Assembly (NCBI RefSeq): GCF_002760665.1 | Contig: NZ_PDOB01000002.1 | Coordinates: forward strand, 1 to 64,000 | Reading direction: 5' to 3' | Length of the DNA: 64,000 bases | Source: Massilia psychrophila | Lineage (GTDB): Bacteria; Pseudomonadota; Gammaproteobacteria; Burkholderiales; Burkholderiaceae_D | Part shown: positions 39,201 to 46,143 of the stretch, one piece after another | How the letters are laid out: the number at the start of each line of letters is the position of its first letter | Numbering within the stretch: the stretch's first letter is position 1 | Program-made: the position numbers and the translations under genes | Notes under the pieces: model-generated | The model's database searches: none | Told to the model about the DNA's origin: nothing | Seen by the model: only the letters and a program-made list of their open reading frames with translations

Positions 39201-40422
39201 GTCCCGCCAGTTCGGCCAGGGTCGCCAGGTCGAGTTCGCGCGCGCTGACAACGACTTTTTCGCCCTTGCCGTTGGCGGCGGGCGTAAACGATTCGGACAA
39301 GGTGGTCGGCGGCAAGCTCAGGCCGTCGACGGTGACGACCGAGAAATTATCCAACGTGATGCTGTGGCCGCGGGCGCCAAAGGTCGGCTTGCCGTCTTCT
39401 ACTCCGGCAGGAAACGTTTCGCGCGCCGACAGGCGGCCGGTGGCGCGCGCCAGTTCGAGCGGCGCCAAGTCCTTGCCGAGGACGGCACTGACGCCAGACA
39501 AGGCGACGTCGGCGGTGAAGCCGGCCAGCTTGGCATGGTCGAGCGAAAGCCAGGCGCGTACCGAGCCTTTGCCCTGGGTCAGTGCGAACGGGTAATCGAC
39601 ATACGCCTTCCAGCCTGCCAGGTCGGTGTCGCGCAGGTCGGCGTACAGCTCGCCCTTCCACAAGGCGACGTCGGCGCGGCTGGCGGCAAAGCGCGGATGG
39701 GTGAAATCGGCGCGCATGTCGAACGGCTTGGCCAGGCTGGCTGGCGGCGTCGCCTGCAAGGCGAAACGGTGGCGGTTCCAGGTGTTTTGCAGCGTCATGT
39801 TGACGTTCTCGAGCGCAAGCACCGGCGCGCCGCGCTGCTGGTCGGTCCAGCTGATCTTGCCTTCGCGGATGACGATGTGGTGCTGGCGCAGCGCCCAGTC
39901 GTTGGGCGGGCCGCCCTGGCCGCCGCCAAGCGCGATGCCGGCCACCGTCAGCCGGCCGGCACCGTCGCGCCGCACGTCGAGCGAGGGGCGGATGATGTCG
40001 AGCGTTTCGAAGCGTGCTTCGCCGGCCGCCAGGCTCCACCACGCCAGGGTGGCCGACACGCTCGGCAGGTGGAGTGCTGCGCGGCCCTGCGGATCGCGCA
40101 GCACGACGTCGCCAAGGAACAGGTTCGGCCGCAACCCTTCCCACGAGGCGTAGATGCGGGCGATCGACACCTGGTTGCCGACCGCGCGGCTGGCGAGGCG
40201 CTCGATGTCGCCCTTGTAATAGTCGATGTTCGGCAGGATTGCGTAGCGCAGCAGCAGGAACAGGATGGCAAAGAAAAAATAAACCAGCAGCGCCAGTTTG
40301 ACGGTGAAGCCAAGGATATGATGAGTGGCAAGATTGCAGAATCGATAGGCCGCACGCAGCCGCCGCCAGCGCTCAGCCAGCGGCAGGTGCGCAGTGACGG
40401 CGTCGGTTTCCTGGTTCTGCAT
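36226..40422 (-). CDS. yhdP: AsmA-like envelope protein YhdP (phospholipid transport)
   Basis: 1398 residues. One N-terminal membrane anchor (GFTVKLALLVYFFFAILFLL) is followed by a very long periplasmic beta-rich region that should form a hydrophobic groove bridging inner and outer membranes. The family is known to carry phospholipids to the outer membrane together with TamB and YdbH. The conserved C-terminal TIGR02099/AsmA region includes LLGVLSLQALPRLLKLDFHD and VVIPEFNLGTGPLVYALAVN. The protein is about 130 residues longer than E. coli YhdP. It is the first gene of the operon with the nitrilase and tldD, and divergent from glnE. A promoter candidate lies just upstream. Confidence 0.95.
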   Translation of the reverse strand: MQNQETDAVTAHLPLAERWRRLRAAYRFCNLATHHILGFTVKLALLVYFFFAILFLLLRYAILPNIDYYKGDIERLASRAVGNQVSIARIYASWEGLRPNLFLGDVVLRDPQGRAALHLPSVSATLAWWSLAAGEARFETLDIIRPSLDVRRDGAGRLTVAGIALGGGQGGPPNDWALRQHHIVIREGKISWTDQQRGAPVLALENVNMTLQNTWNRHRFALQATPPASLAKPFDMRADFTHPRFAASRADVALWKGELYADLRDTDLAGWKAYVDYPFALTQGKGSVRAWLSLDHAKLAGFTADVALSGVSAVLGKDLAPLELARATGRLSARETFPAGVEDGKPTFGARGHSITLDNFSVVTVDGLSLPPTTLSESFTPAANGKGEKVVVSARELDLATLAELAGRLPMNAAKRAMLADFAPRGKLVDFSAEWEGAYPAIATYRVKGKVVGLGLNAQRPHPAQVKTAATEALAAMPAIPGFDNLTGTIDASDKGGTIALDSRNVVLQLPAWFADPALPFDQLKMHARWTYPKGEQVALQLDSLTFAQGMLKGSLAGTHLVSLSLGPGPGKGMGEVDLAGTLSGFQLNTIGRFLPLQTGPHLREWLVGALQDGSAQDVTVRLRGELAHFPFRADSAQERSRGEFRVAGRIENGKLNYTPGRLAKDGKSALWPVAEKINGSILFDRVRMEIKADTALTGAIALANVKAVVPDLLSHDMQVEIDGTGAAPLQDFLGYVAASPVSDWIGHFTDGAKASANAKLGLKLRMPIAHMHDTKVQGSLQLINNDVVLFDDLPPLQAAIGKIDFTERGVVLNGVGASFLGGPLALTGGTQRDGGIVVRLAGTASADAMRKAWPAPAMQRLAGHFSGATKFTGAVSVKERKVEVTVDSTLGGLALAFPAPANKPAASEAMPLHFVLSGMPTTDAGLARDEIRVTLGSAISARYVRQRQGGGGWRVVRGGIGVNVPAPEPDSGLMLNANMKALNVDQWLALGGEIAGPAAPQMAEAPVILNTDAGAGPGGPGLAQYVVPDVMAARAGELIVGDRKLDNVVVGASYQKGTWQASIDSRQASGYVTWNESPTGQGLGKVTARLATLIIPESAAAEVKDLLEGSKSAAATIPALDIVAERFELFNKQLGRLELAASNEKALAGREWRINRLSLANPDGDLKATGKWLTKDGKSSTNLNFNIDIADAGRLLDRFGFPDTLKRGKGKLSGDVAWMGLPYSLDIPSLSGQIQLNVEAGQFLKQDPGAAKLLGVLSLQALPRLLKLDFHDVFSEGLAFDGISANAIISKGVIKTDNLKMHGVAATVLMDGTADIANESTNLQVVVIPEFNLGTGPLVYALAVNPVIGLGSFLAQLFLRAPMMKALTYQMRITGPWKAPVITKLDHRTPLPAAAGQ

Positions 40423-40443
40423 CGATTGACTGATAATGAGCTC

Positions 40444-40472
40444 GGTATAAAATAATAAGATACAACTTGCAA
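40444..40472 (-). promoter_or_regulatory. Candidate promoter of yhdP
   Basis: On the minus strand TTGCAA (40472-40467) and TATACC (40449-40444) are 17 bp apart, placing the start about 15 nt before the yhdP ATG. The -35 hexamer lies inside a 12-bp tandem duplication. Confidence 0.5.
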
Positions 40473-40490
40473 CACAACTTGCAACACAAC
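40462..40490. repeat. 12-bp tandem duplication in the yhdP/glnE intergenic region
   Basis: ACAACTTGCAAC occurs at 40462-40473 and again at 40474-40485, followed by a partial ACAAC at 40486-40490. Each copy carries the palindrome TTGCAA. Confidence 0.9.
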
Positions 40491-40645
40491 ATGAAACGAA
40501 ACCTGAATCCCAGCATGAAGTAACAGAGCGCTTGCGCCAACGCCACTGCCTGACTTACCATCGTGCTCACCCTGCGAGGGCGGCGCCCAATTCTACCGCA
40601 TAGCACGCTGCCTCAAGCCCACTTTCACTCTGCCGGACCATTCCC

Positions 40646-43414
40646 ATGCACCCAGTTTCCCCCGCCATGTCGTCGCGCTTCTACCAACGCTGGCTGGCAG
40701 CCGATCCGGCCCGCGCCGGCCGGATCGAGACACTGTCCCGGTTGCCGCTCGACAAGCTCGATTTGAAAGCCGAACTGGCGCACGAAGCTGGCGAGGGCGC
40801 CAGCGCGGGTCCGAATACGAGGTTGTTGCCACTTCCGCGCGCCATGCGCCGCCTGCGCAACCTGCTGGTGGCTGCGATCATCGAGCGCGACCTGGGCGGC
40901 CAGGCTGACCTGGCCGAAGTGGTCACCGCGATGACGGCGCTGGCCGACTTTGCCATCCGCACCCAGCTTGGCGCGCTGATGGACGAGATGGTGGCGCAGC
41001 ACGGCATGCCGATCGGCGCCGAATCGGGATTGCCGCAGAATATGATAGTGCTGGCGATGGGCAAGCAAGGCGGTGGCGAGCTGAACGTGTCGTCCGACAT
41101 CGACCTGATCTTCGTCTATCCGGAAGACGGCGATACCGCGGCGCGCCCGGACCAGCGCGCGCTGTCGAACCACGAGTTTTTCGGCCGCCTCGGCAAGAAG
41201 CTGATCGCCGCGCTGTCGGAAGTGATCGAGGACGGCTTCGTGTTTCGCGTCGACATGGCGCTGCGCCCGAACGGCGCTTCCGGCCCGCTCGTAGCGAGCC
41301 TGAACATGGTCGAGAACTACCTGATCGTGCAGGGCCGCGAATGGGAACGCTATGCCTGGGTCAAGGCACGCGCGGTGACCGGCACGGGCGCTGACATCGC
41401 CGCGCTCGACGCTATCGTGCGCCCGTTCGTGTTCCGCCGCTACCTCGACTTCGGCGTGATCGACGCCATCCGCACCATGCACGGCCAGATCCGCGCCGAG
41501 GTCGACCGCCAGGAACGGCTGCATCCGGACCGCAGCAACAACGTCAAGCTTGGCCGCGGCGGCATCCGCGAGATCGAATTTCTGGCGCAAGTGTTCCAGC
41601 TGATCCGGGGTGGCCGCGACAGCGCACTGCGCGAGCGCTCGACCCGGCTGACCCTGGGCGTACTGGCCGACAAGACACTGTTGCAGCCGGACACAGTGGC
41701 GCAACTGCTCGATTCGTATACGTTTTTGCGCAACCTCGAGCACCGCCTGCAATACCTCGACGACGCCCAGATCCACACCCTGCCGGCCAATGACGCCGAC
41801 CGCGAAGTGATCGCGCACATGATGAATTTGCCCGACGCGCAAGCGCTGCTGGCCGCGCTCGAGGCGCACCGGCGCTTCGTCGCCGGCCAGTTCGACGCCA
41901 TTTTCAGCGACAAGACAGACCAGGGCAGCGATGGCGACGACAACAGCGTCAACCCGCACTCGAGCGGTCTGGACGCCGACCTTGATAACCGCGCCTCGAT
42001 CGAGGCGCGCCTGGCCGGACTCGGCTTCGACAATGCCGCCGGCGCCGCCCAGCGCGTGATGGCCACCTGGCAATCGCCGCGTCTGGTGCAGTTGCCCGAG
42101 GCCAGCCGCACGCGGCTGCTGGCGCTGCTGAACGCGGCGCTGCCGCGGATCGCCCGGGTCATCAAGGAGGCCGGCATCGGCAGCCACAGCGCCACCCTGG
42201 CGCGCCTGCTCGATTTTTTCGAGGCGATCGCGCGCCGCTCGGCCTACCTGTCGCTGCTGACCGAATATCCGCACACGCTCGAGCGGGTGATCCGCATGAT
42301 GAACGCCAGCGGCTGGGCCGCCACTTTCCTGGCCAAACATCCGATCCTGCTCGACGAACTGCTCGACGACCGCCAGCGCGGCGGCGCGCCCGACTGCGGC
42401 GCGCTTGCGCTCGAGCTGCAGCAACAGTTGGACGGCGCCGCTGGCGACACCGAGCGCCAGATGGATATCCTGCGCGAAACCCACCACGCCCAGCTGTTCG
42501 GGCTGCTGGCCCAGGACCTGGCGGGCGAACTGACGGTCGAGCGGCTGGCCGACTACCTGTCGGCGCTGGCCGACCTGATCGTCGCCGCCACCATCAACGC
42601 GGCCTGGCAGACCATCGCCACGCGCCACCGGCCGCTGCCGCGGTTCGCGGTGATCGCCTACGGCAAGCTGGGCGGCAAGGAACTGGGTTACATCTCGGAC
42701 CTCGACGTGATCTTCTTGTTCGACGACGACGACCAGGACGCGCCCGGCAACTACGCCAAGCTGGCGCAGCGCTTCATCACCTGGATGACGGCGCACACCT
42801 CGGCCGGCATCTTGTTCGACGTCGACACCGCGCTGCGCCCGGACGGCCCCTCCGGCATGCTGGTGTCGTCGGTGGCCGCGTTCGAACGCTACCAGGACAC
42901 GGCGGCCTGGGTGTGGGAGCACCAGGCGCTGACGCGGGCGCGGTTTTGCGCCGGCGACGCCGCCATCGGCGCGCGCTTCGAGACGATCCGCGAGCAGGTG
43001 ATGGGCAAGGACAGGAGCAGCCCCGACAATCCGCTCAAGGCCGAAGTGCTGAAGATGCGCGCCAAAATGCACGACGCCTACCCGCAGCGCGACGGCCGGT
43101 TCGACCTCAAGCAGGCGGCCGGCGGCATGATCGACATCGAATTCATGGTGCAGTACCTGGTGCTGCGCCACGCCTGCGGCTACCCGCAACTGACCGCCAA
43201 CCGCGGCAACATCGCGCTGCTCAGGATATGCGGCGAACTGGGACTGGTCGACGCCACGCTGGCCGCCGCGGTCGGCGACGCCTACCGCGCGATGCGTAAA
43301 TTGCAGCACCAGGTGCGCCTGCAGGGCCAGGACAATGCGCGCGTGGAACCGGCACTGGTGGCGCATCACGCCGCCAACGTGGTGCGCCTGTGGCAGGCGA
43401 TCTTCGACCTTTAG
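40646..43414 (+). CDS. glnE: Glutamine synthetase adenylyltransferase/deadenylase GlnE
   Basis: 922 residues. It adenylylates (inactivates) and deadenylylates glutamine synthetase in response to the PII signal. It has two nucleotidyltransferase domains. The N-terminal deadenylase motif is MGKQGGGELNVSSDIDLIFV (about residues 137-156). The C-terminal adenylylase motif is GKLGGKELGYISDLDVIFLF (about 672-691). Each is followed by a regulatory helical domain. ATG 40646 is the likely start; ATG 40667 is an alternative. Its target gene glnA and the regulators ntrB/ntrC are at the right end of the window. Confidence 0.97.
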   Translation: MHPVSPAMSSRFYQRWLAADPARAGRIETLSRLPLDKLDLKAELAHEAGEGASAGPNTRLLPLPRAMRRLRNLLVAAIIERDLGGQADLAEVVTAMTALADFAIRTQLGALMDEMVAQHGMPIGAESGLPQNMIVLAMGKQGGGELNVSSDIDLIFVYPEDGDTAARPDQRALSNHEFFGRLGKKLIAALSEVIEDGFVFRVDMALRPNGASGPLVASLNMVENYLIVQGREWERYAWVKARAVTGTGADIAALDAIVRPFVFRRYLDFGVIDAIRTMHGQIRAEVDRQERLHPDRSNNVKLGRGGIREIEFLAQVFQLIRGGRDSALRERSTRLTLGVLADKTLLQPDTVAQLLDSYTFLRNLEHRLQYLDDAQIHTLPANDADREVIAHMMNLPDAQALLAALEAHRRFVAGQFDAIFSDKTDQGSDGDDNSVNPHSSGLDADLDNRASIEARLAGLGFDNAAGAAQRVMATWQSPRLVQLPEASRTRLLALLNAALPRIARVIKEAGIGSHSATLARLLDFFEAIARRSAYLSLLTEYPHTLERVIRMMNASGWAATFLAKHPILLDELLDDRQRGGAPDCGALALELQQQLDGAAGDTERQMDILRETHHAQLFGLLAQDLAGELTVERLADYLSALADLIVAATINAAWQTIATRHRPLPRFAVIAYGKLGGKELGYISDLDVIFLFDDDDQDAPGNYAKLAQRFITWMTAHTSAGILFDVDTALRPDGPSGMLVSSVAAFERYQDTAAWVWEHQALTRARFCAGDAAIGARFETIREQVMGKDRSSPDNPLKAEVLKMRAKMHDAYPQRDGRFDLKQAAGGMIDIEFMVQYLVLRHACGYPQLTANRGNIALLRICGELGLVDATLAAAVGDAYRAMRKLQHQVRLQGQDNARVEPALVAHHAANVVRLWQAIFDL

Positions 43415-43436
43415 CGCCGCAATTGGCCCGGCGACA

Positions 43437-44813
43437 TCAGCTGCCATCACTTGCCACCTTATTCGCCACCTCACTCGCCACCTCGGTCACCACCAGCTGG
43501 CGCTTGCCGTTGGCCGCCAAGGGAATGTCGTCGACTTCCTCGATGCCGATGTCGAACCAGCCGCCCCAGCGCCGCAGCTGCGCGGCCAGCACGAACTGTT
43601 TTTGCGCCGCGCTCAGGCGGCCGGCGCGCGCCACCACGCATAAGGTGATCGCGCCCGGCGTACGCTGGCGCACCTGGTACAGGCGCACGAAATCCCAGGT
43701 CGCTTCGTCGATCACGATCGACAGGCCGGGGATGCGGTTGCCGTCGCGCGACAGCAGGAACTCCTGGGCGCGGCCATCGATCGCATGGCAAAACCCGGTT
43801 GCGTCGAGCGTGCCGAAGTCGCCGCTGCGGTAGCGGATCAGCGGCATCAGGTCGTTCCACAGCGAGGTCCCGACGATTTCATGGCTGTCAATGGCACCAT
43901 GGCTTTGCCTGGCGCCGGTGGCGGCGAGGTTTTCGTGCACCGCATACAGCGGCTCGAAGTGGTACGGGCCGGTCGAGCCGCGCCAGTGCGTCGCGAACGC
44001 CAGGCCCGTGCGCTCGGTCAGGCCGTAGTTGATCGATATTGGGCAGCCGAACAGGCCGGCGATCGCCGCCAGCTGCTGGTCCGTGGCAGGCTCGGACGCC
44101 AGCAGCACGGCGCGCACGCCAAGCCGCAGCCGCGGGCGGTCCGGCTCGATCAGCTCGGCCAGCGTGGCGGCTGAACTGGGGTAGGCATGCACGTACAGCG
44201 GCCGGAAACGGGCGATGGCGTCGACGATGGCGGCGCGGTGCCGCGCCGTCAGGTGGTAAGGCGACAGCATCAGGCGGTTGCCCACTACCCGCGCCGGCCC
44301 TTCGTGGACGGGCAAGCGCGCGTCGGCGCCGATGCGCAGCGTGCGCGACCTGTGCATGCAAAAGCCGAACTGGGCCCACTCATGGGCGAAAAAAGCTTTT
44401 TCGATGTCGGCCAGCCGCTTGCTGCGCCACATGCCGATGCCCTGCCCCGACGAGCCGCCGCTGGTGACGTAATGCAGCCGGCGCGGATCAAAGCGCTCGT
44501 CGAGGAAATCGCCCTGGCACGCCATCACCTGCGCTTTGTCGATCGGAGGAAAACATTGCAGCAGGTCGAGCGGCGCTTCGTTGGCCAGCTGCGCGTTTGA
44601 CAACCTGACGCTGCGCCGGTAGAACGGCACGTGCGCCACCGCGCTGCCGAGCACGTGGCGCAGGCGCTGCGCCACCGCCGCCGCGACCAGCTTGGGCGAA
44701 TCGGCCGCCAGCAGCCGGCGCACGCGGAAGTAGTCGGCGTGATACAGCAAGCGCTCCGGCACCCAGCGGCGACAGCTGTAGTAACGTTGCAGCAGCCAGT
44801 CGTGGTAATCCAT
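43437..44813 (-). CDS. Adenylate-forming ligase, PaaK/CapK-like
   Basis: 458 residues from ATG 44813; an upstream TTG at 44858 is less likely. It should activate a carboxylic acid as an acyl-AMP and probably pass it to CoA. All core motifs of the ANL superfamily are visible: VTSGGSSGQGIGMWRS (phosphate loop), INYGLTERTGLAF, MPLIRYRSGDFGTLD, the hinge DGRAQEFLLSRDGNRIPG and the catalytic-lysine region PLAANGKRQLVV. It looks most like phenylacetate-CoA ligase relatives, including those labelled CapK. It is encoded 54 bp after an opine-type dehydrogenase gene on the same strand, and I infer the two act in one pathway. It converges on glnE with a gap of only 22 bp. Confidence 0.85.
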   Translation of the reverse strand: MDYHDWLLQRYYSCRRWVPERLLYHADYFRVRRLLAADSPKLVAAAVAQRLRHVLGSAVAHVPFYRRSVRLSNAQLANEAPLDLLQCFPPIDKAQVMACQGDFLDERFDPRRLHYVTSGGSSGQGIGMWRSKRLADIEKAFFAHEWAQFGFCMHRSRTLRIGADARLPVHEGPARVVGNRLMLSPYHLTARHRAAIVDAIARFRPLYVHAYPSSAATLAELIEPDRPRLRLGVRAVLLASEPATDQQLAAIAGLFGCPISINYGLTERTGLAFATHWRGSTGPYHFEPLYAVHENLAATGARQSHGAIDSHEIVGTSLWNDLMPLIRYRSGDFGTLDATGFCHAIDGRAQEFLLSRDGNRIPGLSIVIDEATWDFVRLYQVRQRTPGAITLCVVARAGRLSAAQKQFVLAAQLRRWGGWFDIGIEEVDDIPLAANGKRQLVVTEVASEVANKVASDGS

Positions 44814-44867
44814 GTTGTCCAGGCACGGTTCAGCCGGGGCGCGGCAGAGCGTCAGCAAGCGCGGCGC

Positions 44868-45983
44868 TCATGGCCCGGCCGTCTCCGCGCCATGAGCGCC
44901 GTTGACCGCACGCATGAAACCGTCGGCCGTCAGGGGCAGGCCGAGCGAAGCGACGGTGCGCGCCTCGGCGTTGAAGTCGCGCCCGAGCAGGCCGCCGGCG
45001 ATGACGATGAGGGCGTCGGCCACCGGCGTTTGCACCCCCATCAGGCGGCCGATCGACGCCATCAGCCCGAGTCCCATCGGCACGTCTTCGGTGATGAAAC
45101 GGCTTTGCAGGCTGGACGGGCCTTTCGGGCCGCCTTCTTCGGCGTAGCGGCGAAACACCGCCAGCGGCGACGCGTCGAGGTCGTCGCCGTTGCGGAAGCG
45201 GCACTCGTCGAGATACGGCGACGGCTTGCCGCCGGTGGCGGCGATCACGGCGTTTTTTTCGCCATCGAGCTGGGCCAGCAGCTTGAGCACCGACGGCGTG
45301 AACGCTTCGCGGTACATCCAGAATTCGCCTTGCGAAAATTCGATCCGGCTGGCCGACAGCAGCGTGCCTAGCGTATGCACCACCAGGTTCGGATTGTGCA
45401 TGGCCGATTCGACCAGGTTGGTGCGCGTGGCAACATAGGTCGGGAAGAATTTTGCCGCCAGCGCGAGGCCTTCGGCGCTGCGCGCGCGCGGCAGGAAGGC
45501 CAGCGCATTGCGGGTGTTGCGGTACAGGATGTTGACGACGCCGGGCGCCAGCAGGCGGGCGTCGTATGGCAGGCTCTCGCCCTCGGCCAGCAGGAAGGGC
45601 ACGCGCACCTGGTAGGGCAAAAAGCAGCTGGCGCCAAGATAGCCGGGCGCCAGCAGCACCAGCTGGTGCGGCTGCAGATGCGGGCCGATCAGCTTTGCTA
45701 CCGCCGGGTGGCAGCCGGTCTGGGTGGTGACCATGACGAGGTCGGGCGCGATCGAAAACGCCTCGTCGACGTCGCGCGTGCACAGCGCCAGCTGCACCAT
45801 GGTGCGCTCGCCGTTGTCCGGATTGCTGACCACGGCAATCCGGCAACGCGCGGTGAGCGCATCGAAATTGGCGTCGTGCAGCGCATGCGAGGTTTTTAGC
45901 AGCACGACCCGGTGGCCGTCCCGCGCCAGCACCGCCGCCAGCGCACACCCGGCGTTGCCGGCCCCTACCATCAGCACGTTCAT
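44868..45983 (-). CDS. Opine dehydrogenase family (octopine/nopaline dehydrogenase-like)
   Basis: 371 residues from ATG 45983, with GAGGG 5-8 nt upstream. The N-terminal Rossmann fold begins [20 protein letters not shown] with a clear G-x-G-x-x-G, so it uses NAD(H) or NADP(H). The C-terminal helical domain contains [20 protein letters not shown] and other features of octopine/nopaline/lysopine dehydrogenases. Such enzymes reductively couple an amino acid with a 2-oxo acid, or the reverse. A ligase gene follows on the same strand. A terminator separates it from the TBDR gene upstream. Substrates cannot be predicted from the sequence. Confidence 0.85.
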   Translation of the reverse strand: MNVLMVGAGNAGCALAAVLARDGHRVVLLKTSHALHDANFDALTARCRIAVVSNPDNGERTMVQLALCTRDVDEAFSIAPDLVMVTTQTGCHPAVAKLIGPHLQPHQLVLLAPGYLGASCFLPYQVRVPFLLAEGESLPYDARLLAPGVVNILYRNTRNALAFLPRARSAEGLALAAKFFPTYVATRTNLVESAMHNPNLVVHTLGTLLSASRIEFSQGEFWMYREAFTPSVLKLLAQLDGEKNAVIAATGGKPSPYLDECRFRNGDDLDASPLAVFRRYAEEGGPKGPSSLQSRFITEDVPMGLGLMASIGRLMGVQTPVADALIVIAGGLLGRDFNAEARTVASLGLPLTADGFMRAVNGAHGAETAGP

Positions 45984-46082
45984 TGTGTCCCTCATTGAAA
46001 TCACATGTGCTTTAAGTTAGCAGGCGAGCGGCGCGCTTTATTTGCGCACACTCAGCGTAGTGCGGGGAACAAAACGCGGACG

Positions 46083-46112
46083 AAAAAAAACCGGCGCATG
46101 GCCGGTTTTTTG
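46083..46112 (-). terminator. Terminator after the fourth TBDR gene
   Basis: CCGGC (46091-46095) pairs with GCCGG (46101-46105), extended by A and T tracts on both sides (eight A from 46083, six T to 46111). It serves the minus-strand TBDR that stops at 46144. Confidence 0.85.
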
Positions 46113-46143
46113 TGCCCGTTTAAAGGCGCCAGTCAGGATTGGC

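Noticed and set aside
36229-40455. A 1408-codon open frame on the plus strand
   Set aside because: It is exactly antisense to yhdP. Long antisense frames without stops are expected in GC-rich genes with strong third-position bias. The product is His/Arg/Gln-rich and has no family features.
40625-43474. A 949-codon open frame on the minus strand opposite glnE
   Set aside because: glnE has full catalytic motifs and normal codon use. The antisense product is low-complexity Val/Ala/Arg/Gln text.
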